DNA of 9,334 nt from Acidobacteriaceae bacterium (GTDB lineage Bacteria > Acidobacteriota > Terriglobia > Terriglobales > Acidobacteriaceae), in contig PMMJ01000362.1 of assembly GCA_003162255.1 (NCBI GenBank), positions 3,242 through 12,575 on the forward strand. The letters are read 5' to 3'. The position numbers and the translations under genes are program-made. The notes under the pieces are model-generated. The model was not told the DNA's origin. It saw only the letters and a program-made list of their open reading frames with translations, and made no database searches. Within the stretch, counting starts at the first letter, position 1; every line of letters begins with the position of its first letter. Below, one piece after another: positions 1 through 4,633 of the stretch.

Positions 1-1
1 A

Positions 2-781
2 AATGGAAGCATTGGAGTTCATGGCTTTGGCGGGAATGGCGATCTGACTTCAGGTTCGAACTATGGCGGCCCCGGAATTTTCGGCGAAGGCGGAATCGGC
101 GACAACACAGACGGTGATGGTGGCGTTTTCTTTGGCGGAAATCACTCTAGTTATGGCGACGGTATCTTCGCAGCCTCGGGTAGTGCCAACAGCTGGGCCG
201 GCTTTTTCCAGGGGAACGTCGGTATCACGGGGATTGTCTCCGGTGGGGTCGTGTCATTCACGATTGACCACCCACTCGACCCCGCCAACAAGTATCTCTC
301 GCACTCTTCCGTAGAATCGCCCGACATGATGAACATCTATAACGGTAATGTCGTTACCGACGCCAACGGTGATGCGGTTGTTCCGTTGCCGGAATGGTTC
401 GAAACTCTCAACCGCGATTTTCGCTATCAACTCACAGTGATTGGGCAATTTGCTCAGGCGATTGTGACGGGCGAGGTCGCGAACCATCAATTCAGCCTAA
501 AAACGGATAAGCCGGAGGTGAAGGTCTCGTGGCAGGTGACGGGCATTCGGCAGGACGCGTGGGCCAACGCGCACCGCATTCCAGTAGAAGAAGAAAAAAG
601 TGCGCGCGAGCGGGGCCATTACATTCATCCAGAACTCTATGGCGCATCGGAAGAAGCGGGCATCCAGTGGGCCCGCCATCCCGAAATGATGAAGCGCATG
701 AAAGAAATGCGCCAGCAAGGAAGCTTGCCGCATGCGCCGAAGGCCATGAAATCGGGTCTCACCGTGCCGAAAACGCGATAG
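2..781 (+). CDS. Glycine-rich surface/fibre-like protein, C-terminal part (5' truncated)
   Basis: The frame is open from the first bases of the window, so the true start lies upstream; the internal ATG at 251 is not a likely start because the coding pattern continues before it. About 259 residues are visible. Residues 1-75 are low-complexity and rich in Gly, Asn and Ser, with short repeats such as GGNGD, FGEGG and AGFFQGNVGITG, as in beta-roll or fibre stalks. A compact C-terminal block follows (HPLDPANKYLSHS, ESPDMMNIYNG, LPEWFETLNRDFRYQLT) and then a charged helical tail (IPVEEEKSARERG, HPEMMKRMKEMRQQG). I recognise this C-terminal block from acidobacterial proteins of unknown function, where it follows glycine-rich repeats. 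Export and surface location are inferred, since the N-terminus is missing. A hairpin terminator follows 10 nt after the stop, so it is probably the last gene of its transcript. Confidence 0.8.
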   Translation, partial: NGSIGVHGFGGNGDLTSGSNYGGPGIFGEGGIGDNTDGDGGVFFGGNHSSYGDGIFAASGSANSWAGFFQGNVGITGIVSGGVVSFTIDHPLDPANKYLSHSSVESPDMMNIYNGNVVTDANGDAVVPLPEWFETLNRDFRYQLTVIGQFAQAIVTGEVANHQFSLKTDKPEVKVSWQVTGIRQDAWANAHRIPVEEEKSARERGHYIHPELYGASEEAGIQWARHPEMMKRMKEMRQQGSLPHAPKAMKSGLTVPKTR

Positions 782-790
782 GCCGCGAAC

Positions 791-820
791 GGGAGAACCG
801 CGCTGCGGCGCGGTTCTTCT
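791..820 (+). terminator. Rho-independent-type terminator hairpin after the surface protein gene
   Basis: The arms GAACCGCGC (795-803) and GCGCGGTTC (808-816) are perfectly complementary around the 4-nt loop TGCG. The stem extends outward through A794-T817 and a few weaker pairs. A short T/C-rich run (TTCT) follows instead of a full T-tract. It sits just after the stop at 781 and before the oxidase operon, so it probably insulates the two units. Because the T-run is short, efficiency is uncertain. Confidence 0.65.
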
Positions 821-888
821 GCCCGCAAACAGCGATCGTGCACGTACGCAATCAAAGTTGAAGCCAAAGGAAAAGGCGGAATTCCAAC

Positions 889-2070
889 ATGCTCAGATTC
901 TTGGCCGCTACGTTGCTAGTTGTTGTCGCGATGTTCCCCGCTGAAGGCATAGCCCAGCCATTGCGGACGGGGTCGGAGTCAAGAATTCGCAACTACTACG
1001 TGGCCGCCGACGAAGTCGAGTGGGACTACGCTCCCGGCGGCGTCAACAAAATGATGGGCATGAAGTTCGAGGGAAATTCCAAAGTCTTCACCGAACGAGG
1101 GCCGCATCGCATCGGCACCGTATACCGCAAAGCTCTCTACCGCGAATACACCGATGCGACGTTCACCAAGCTCAAGCCCCGCGCTCCCGAGTGGGAACAC
1201 GCCGGTATTCTCGGTCCCATTTTGCGCGCCGAAGTCGGCGACACGATCCGTGTCGTCTTCAAGAACAACGCCACGCATTCCTACAGTATGCATCCCCATG
1301 GGGTCTTCTACGACAAGAGTTCCGAGGGCGCTTTATATGAAGACGGCACCTCCGGCGCGGCCAAGGCTGACGACGCAGTCCCGCCCGGCGGTACTTACAC
1401 CTATACGTGGAAGGTTCCGGAACGAGCCGGTCCGGGGCCGAATGATCCGAGCTCGATCGTATGGCTCTACCATTCGCATACCAACGAGACCAAAGACGTA
1501 CAGAGCGGACTAGTCGGAGCGATCGTGATTACGCGCCGAGGAATGGCCGATGCCGACGGCAAACCGAAAGATGTGGACCGGGAAATTGTCTGCTTGTACA
1601 TGTTCTTTGATGAGAACACGAGCTGGTATCTCGAACACAATCTTCAGACTTATACGAGCGATCCCAAAGGAGTAAACAAGGCTGAATTCCTGCCTGTCGA
1701 TGGAGAGGGCAACCCCTCATTTCTTGGGTCCGGATTTACCGTTGCCAATACCAAGTTCTCGATCAATGGCTACATCTACGGCACCGGGCCGCTGATGACC
1801 ATGAAACAGGGAGAGCACGTCCGCTGGTATCTGCTGGGACTCGGTGAATTCTTCAGTCTCCACACCCCGCACTGGCACGGCAACACGGTGCTGCAAGACG
1901 GAAAACGCACAGACGTTGTCGCGCTCCTGCCGGCCCAGATGGTGACGGTGGATATGGTTCCCGATAATCCGGGCATTTGGATGTTCCACTGCCACATCGA
2001 CGATCACATGGAAGCGGGTATGGCCACCTTTTATGAGGTTAAGCCGCAGTACATACCAAGACAAGAATAA
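889..2070 (+). CDS. Exported two-domain ceruloplasmin-type multicopper oxidase
   Basis: This 393-residue protein is predicted to couple one-electron oxidation of a substrate (metal ion or phenolic) to reduction of O2 to water, outside the cytoplasm. Residues 1-23 form a signal peptide (hydrophobic core LAATLLVVVAMF, cleavage near IAQ). Domain 1 (about 35-215) has ceruloplasmin-like wording (GILGPILRAEVGDTIRV, YHSHTNETKDVQSGL) and the copper motifs HPHG (H135, H137) and HSH (H195, H197). Domain 2 (about 225-385) has HTPHWHG (H325, H328, H330) and HCHIDDHMEAGM (H367, C368, H369, H373, M378). The trinuclear-site histidines are complete. The type-1 copper set (H325, C368, H373, M378) is in domain 2 only, as in two-domain oxidases that form trimers with interdomain active sites. 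An AAGGCGGA purine-rich site precedes the ATG by about 8 nt. It is the first gene of the apparent operon. The length fits two-domain rather than three-domain laccases. Substrate is not determinable. Confidence 0.93.
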   Translation: MLRFLAATLLVVVAMFPAEGIAQPLRTGSESRIRNYYVAADEVEWDYAPGGVNKMMGMKFEGNSKVFTERGPHRIGTVYRKALYREYTDATFTKLKPRAPEWEHAGILGPILRAEVGDTIRVVFKNNATHSYSMHPHGVFYDKSSEGALYEDGTSGAAKADDAVPPGGTYTYTWKVPERAGPGPNDPSSIVWLYHSHTNETKDVQSGLVGAIVITRRGMADADGKPKDVDREIVCLYMFFDENTSWYLEHNLQTYTSDPKGVNKAEFLPVDGEGNPSFLGSGFTVANTKFSINGYIYGTGPLMTMKQGEHVRWYLLGLGEFFSLHTPHWHGNTVLQDGKRTDVVALLPAQMVTVDMVPDNPGIWMFHCHIDDHMEAGMATFYEVKPQYIPRQE

Positions 2071-2087
2071 GAAGAGGAGATTTCACG

Positions 2088-2579
2088 ATGGCTTCCTTTG
2101 CAGATGACCTGGTCAGAGAGTTGTTGGACGCCCGACATATCGCGGCGCTTGCAACTGAGAATCTGGACGGTTCCATCCACATGGTTGCGGTGTGGTATTG
2201 GTTCGACGGTACGCATGTCTTTGTGGCCACGTCCTCGCGCAGCCGAAAGGCACGGAACCTGTACTCCAACCCAAAGGTCTCCTTAATGGTCGACGCTCGC
2301 GACCCTGCGGCATCCTGCGGCATCACCGTAACGGGGACCGCACAAATCCTGACCGCCGACTTGTCGCAGAAGAGTAATGCGCAGATTCATCGCAAGTATC
2401 TAAGCGAAACCGCACTTGCGGACGCGAGTGTAGGTCCGGTGTTCGCCGCATGGGACGACGTCACAATCCAGATCACACCGGCCTCGGTTATCACTTGGGA
2501 TATGCGCCAGGCGGATCGCCAGTTTTTCGGCGGCGCTCTGGAGAGAAACCCCGCATATCTGTTACCGCTGCGGCGCTGA
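2088..2579 (+). CDS. Pyridoxamine 5'-phosphate oxidase-fold (FMN-binding split barrel) family protein
   Basis: A 163-residue protein without signal peptide or membrane segment, so cytoplasmic. It has the typical split-barrel order: N-terminal helix (DDLVRELLDARHIAALAT), strand pair (GSIHMVAVWYWFDG, HVFVATSSRSRKARNL), then NPKVSLMVDARD and GITVTGTAQIL, and a C-terminal strand block (WDDVTIQITPASVITWD). The SRSRKARNL stretch is where this superfamily usually contacts the FMN or F420 phosphate. Members bind FMN, F420 or heme, and many act as redox enzymes or flavin-binding sensors; this sequence does not settle which. It is too divergent to call the vitamin B6 enzyme PdxH. A strong ribosome site (GAAGAGGAG, about 2071-2080) lies in the 17-nt gap after the oxidase gene, which supports co-transcription. 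Pairing a cytoplasmic flavin-fold protein with an exported copper oxidase is unusual and may point to a shared stress or aromatic-compound response (inference). Confidence 0.85.
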   Translation: MASFADDLVRELLDARHIAALATENLDGSIHMVAVWYWFDGTHVFVATSSRSRKARNLYSNPKVSLMVDARDPAASCGITVTGTAQILTADLSQKSNAQIHRKYLSETALADASVGPVFAAWDDVTIQITPASVITWDMRQADRQFFGGALERNPAYLLPLRR

Positions 2580-2673
2580 ACGGTGCAAATAGTGAAGGTA
2601 AGCAGGACCAGCGCTTTCGAGAAAGTTGCAGCAGCCATGGATGCGCTACAAAGAGGACAGGAGCGTAATCAGA

Positions 2674-3153
2674 ATGAAGAATCAGAAAGGATTATTCGAT
2701 ACCCGAAGGCGAGCGTTGTGCGTGGTATTGGTCGCTAGTTGCTTTGTTCTCTTCGCCAAGCATTTTTGCGCCTATGGGCAAGACAAATCCGATTTCCCCG
2801 ACGGCTACGACGCCGTGCAAGCTGCGCCCAAAAGTCACACGGTAATTTTTGAAAACGCATTCGTACGCGTGCTTGAAGTCAAGGTTTCGCCCGGCACGAC
2901 GGTGCCGATGCATCACCACCGTTGGCCCAGTCTCCTTCTCAGTTGGGATGCTGGCGGCAAGACGCCACATATTCACTACCGTCGCCAGGATGGGAGCGTT
3001 CAGGACATTCCGAGTACAGACGAGGCAATTCATCCCGGGGCATGGAGCGTGGAGTGGATGAAGCCCGAACCCATGCACGCCGTTGAAATCCTGGAGGCAC
3101 CGGATTCCAATGGGCCCCCCGACCTCCGCATTGAAATCAAATGTCGCCCCTAA
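2674..3153 (+). CDS. Secreted cupin-like protein
   Basis: A 159-residue protein from the ATG at 2674, chosen because AGGAG (2659-2663) lies 10 nt upstream and a signal peptide begins there; an upstream TTG at 2626 would add 16 polar residues and has no convincing ribosome site. Residues 11-36 form a signal peptide (RRRALCVVLVASCFVLFAKHF, cleavage near AYG-QD). The rest is a small beta-barrel of cupin type: HTVIFENAFVRVLEV, then VPMHHHRWP (H80, H81, H82), and a second half with MHAVEIL (H135), which gives a possible metal site. Cupins of this size are often dioxygenases, isomerases or simple binding proteins; the exact activity is not visible. It is 94 nt downstream of the flavin-fold gene and in the same direction as the multicopper oxidase gene. 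Confidence 0.75.
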   Translation: MKNQKGLFDTRRRALCVVLVASCFVLFAKHFCAYGQDKSDFPDGYDAVQAAPKSHTVIFENAFVRVLEVKVSPGTTVPMHHHRWPSLLLSWDAGGKTPHIHYRRQDGSVQDIPSTDEAIHPGAWSVEWMKPEPMHAVEILEAPDSNGPPDLRIEIKCRP

Positions 3154-3235
3154 GAACCAGGTAATCACGGAGGCACTGATGCAATCCATTGTAAGGGATC
3201 AAAGCTGTTTCCCGTGGCTGATGCCGAGGAGAAAC

Positions 3236-3706
3236 ATGAAGCCTTCGATAATTCTCGCGATCACGCTCGTCTTTTGTCTTGTGGCGATCGCGGGTGGCAA
3301 CACGAGACTCCTGACGGCGGACCCACTGACAAATCTTCCTCTCTATCCAGCCACGGATTCTCGGCTCCATTTAGGTAACGAACCCACCCGTTTGCCCGAA
3401 TCGAACGTCTGCGGGAGCAAAATGCAAACCGATTTCTATACCATTTATGACTCCAAGGTGGACGCGACCCTCGCATGGTATGGCGCTCACCTTCCAGGCT
3501 TCAAGAAAACGCACGCTTACGCCGCCCACCGCTCCCAAGATACGTTCTACAACCCCGGAGGGACCTTGACTGTTTCTGTGACAGGAAGCTCGGGCAAAGC
3601 AGACGAGAACACTGAGACCTATTCGGTGGTCTACACTCGCTTTCAGCCCGCCCTTCCGGAGAAGGCGATCATCGGCCTTAATCAGCAAAAAGTGATCTGC
3701 CAGTGA
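3236..3706 (+). CDS. Small secreted protein of unknown function
   Basis: I do not recognise a named family. From the ATG at 3236 it has 156 residues, with a clear signal peptide (MKPSIILAITLVFCLVAIAGG). The mature part contains the phrase SKVDATLAWYGAHLPGFKK, then YNPGGTLTVSVTG, and ends with two short strands (YSVVYTRFQP, KVICQ). Two cysteines (in SNVCGSK and at the penultimate position) could form a disulfide. The start is ambiguous: an in-frame ATG at 3179 also has a good site (CGGAGG, 3168-3173) and would add 19 residues, while 3236 has GAGGAG about 5 nt upstream. I prefer 3236 because the signal peptide then begins at the N-terminus. It follows the cupin gene by 82 nt (25 nt for the upstream start), so it is probably the last gene of the operon. 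No good intrinsic terminator is visible after it. Confidence 0.65.
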   Translation: MKPSIILAITLVFCLVAIAGGNTRLLTADPLTNLPLYPATDSRLHLGNEPTRLPESNVCGSKMQTDFYTIYDSKVDATLAWYGAHLPGFKKTHAYAAHRSQDTFYNPGGTLTVSVTGSSGKADENTETYSVVYTRFQPALPEKAIIGLNQQKVICQ

Positions 3707-4174
3707 CCACCCGCGTGGAAGGACGTGGTTCCGGAGTGCGGTCTGGGAAGCTATCGCCGGCAACAAGTAGAAGTGAATGTGACAAACACTAGCGAGGATT
3801 TCGTTGTGTCTCCGTTTGTCTCTTGTGGTCGCCGCAGGGAGCCCTCGCGATGAGAGCATCCGCCCATGCGAGTTCCGTGTGTTCCGCGCGGTTGTCGATG
3901 TGATTGACACCTGTCTCGGCTACAGCAAGGGAGTCGGTACTGCCAGCCGATGGTGTTGCCAGGTTTGCGACCCGAAATCGGAGCTGTGCGCTCTCCTGTG
4001 GGGAGAATGCCTCGATGTTCCAGTTCGGCAAATTGTATCTCCACCGTCTGGAATTCCTTTTCGTGGGAAGGGCGGCATGCTGAATCAGGCGTAGCATGAC
4101 TGCCCCGATGTCCTCCTTGGTAAGACGAACTCTTATCTAAATTCCAGCCGTTTGGGATCTCTTACCTCGCGTAA
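3707..4174. other. Long intergenic stretch with no supported gene
   Basis: No reading frame here has both family similarity and a sound start. On the minus strand a 102-codon open frame (4097-3789) has AAGGAGGA (4118-4111) upstream, but the spacing to its ATG is about 13 nt and the protein (with phrases such as SPQESAQLRFRV and AVAETGVNHIDN) matches nothing I know. A + strand frame from 3804 to 4094 is cysteine-rich and looks non-coding. The stretch sits between the oxidase operon and a permease remnant, so it may be decayed coding DNA. Confidence 0.4.
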
Positions 4175-4438
4175 CTAGGCGGCGGCTCCTGCCGCGCCGT
4201 CTGCTTCCTCGGGAATCTCGAACGAGACCAACTCTGACTTGAGCCCGTGGGTTTTGATTGCTCGATAGCCGATTCCGAGCGCCATCCAAGCCACGCCCGC
4301 GATTTTGGCGGGACGGCTAAGGTTCAGCCAAAGCAGGAAGCAGATCGTGAATCAGGTCCCAAAGGCCAACGGAGCGGCGGAGGCGGGGCCCATTTGCTGC
4401 GGAGACGGCTTGAGAGTCTGCCATGCTGTTCCGTTGTT
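4175..4438 (-). pseudogene. Remnant of an APC-family amino-acid permease (C-terminal end)
   Basis: Reading the minus strand toward the stop at 4177-4175, the last 58 codons give a convincing permease C-terminus: a hydrophobic segment (ICFLLWLNLSRPAKIAGVAW, then MALGIGYRAIKTHG) followed by a soluble tail (LKSELVSFEIPEEADG). This pattern of final membrane helix, short helix and a VSFEIP-type tail is characteristic of amino acid-polyamine-organocation transporters. The same frame is interrupted by TGA at 4354-4352; the 28 codons before it (positions up to 4438) are less permease-like, and a further TGA precedes them at 4441-4439. The 10-11 upstream membrane helices are absent, so the gene is broken and not functional. 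It runs opposite to all neighbours. The call rests on family wording, not on a database search. Confidence 0.55.
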
Positions 4439-4451
4439 TCAGGCCGGAGGA

Positions 4452-4485
4452 CGAGTTCGAACTCGCCCCCGCGCCGTCGAGGCGC
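4452..4485. repeat. 14-bp palindrome followed by a small GC hairpin
   Basis: CGAGTTCGAACTCG (4452-4465) is a perfect 14-bp palindrome. Six bases later, GCGCC (4471-4475) and GGCGC (4481-4485) form a perfect 5-bp stem around a 5-nt loop. The pair lies between the permease remnant and the promoter of the hydrolase gene. It could be an operator, a degraded terminator or a scar; the TTCGAA core resembles a tRNA T-loop but the flanking pairs do not fit a tRNA. Confidence 0.4.
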
Positions 4486-4525
4486 ACTACCTCCAAGCTG
4501 CGTGAGCCAATACGAATGGCCGTTA

Positions 4526-4555
4526 TTGACAAAATTTGCGCCATTCTAATACATT
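4526..4555 (+). promoter_or_regulatory. Putative sigma-70 promoter of the glycoside hydrolase gene
   Basis: A perfect -35 TTGACA (4526-4531) is followed after 18 nt by TACATT (4550-4555; 4 of 6 matches to the -10 consensus). It lies in an AT-rich island that contrasts with the GC-rich surroundings, about 80 nt upstream of the TTG start. Alternative -10 elements (TATATT, TATTAT) occur slightly downstream, so the exact start site is open. Confidence 0.5.
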
Positions 4556-4571
4556 TATGCACGTTATGTAT
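4549..4571. promoter_or_regulatory. Possible operator: AT-rich dyad over the -10 region
   Basis: ATACAT (4549-4554) and ATGTAT (4566-4571) form an inverted repeat with an 11-nt centre. With a 2-nt insertion the arms can be extended (TAATACAT against ATGTATATTA). The left arm overlaps the proposed -10, a typical place for a repressor. AT-rich DNA often makes such dyads by chance, and no regulator gene is adjacent. Confidence 0.3.
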
Positions 4572-4633
4572 ATTATTATGTTCGTTCTGGTTAGAAACAT
4601 AGGCCTTTTTGCGCTCAAGCGGGGAGGTATCAT

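Noticed and set aside
2626..2673. TTG at 2626 as start of the cupin gene.
   Set aside because: It has no convincing ribosome site and puts polar residues before the signal peptide, while ATG 2674 has AGGAG at a good distance.
3708..3736. Small inverted repeats after the unknown secreted protein gene as a terminator.
   Set aside because: The possible stems (CCAC/GTGG and GGAA/TTCC) are only 4 bp and no T-run follows.
3371..3910. Long open frame on the minus strand (179 codons).
   Set aside because: It is antisense to the end of the unknown secreted protein gene, shows no family wording and has no good ribosome site.
4441..4490. Possible tRNA 3' end or attachment site, from the GTTCGAA motif.
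   Set aside because: The stem around the TTCGAA core is palindromic but does not give a T-arm with a G53-C61 pair, and no acceptor, D-arm or anticodon arm can be built on either strand.
4247..4549. Overlapping + strand frames of 66-100 codons.
   Set aside because: They are antisense to the permease remnant and cross the palindrome region; their translations are Arg/Ser/Pro-rich with no recognisable domain.
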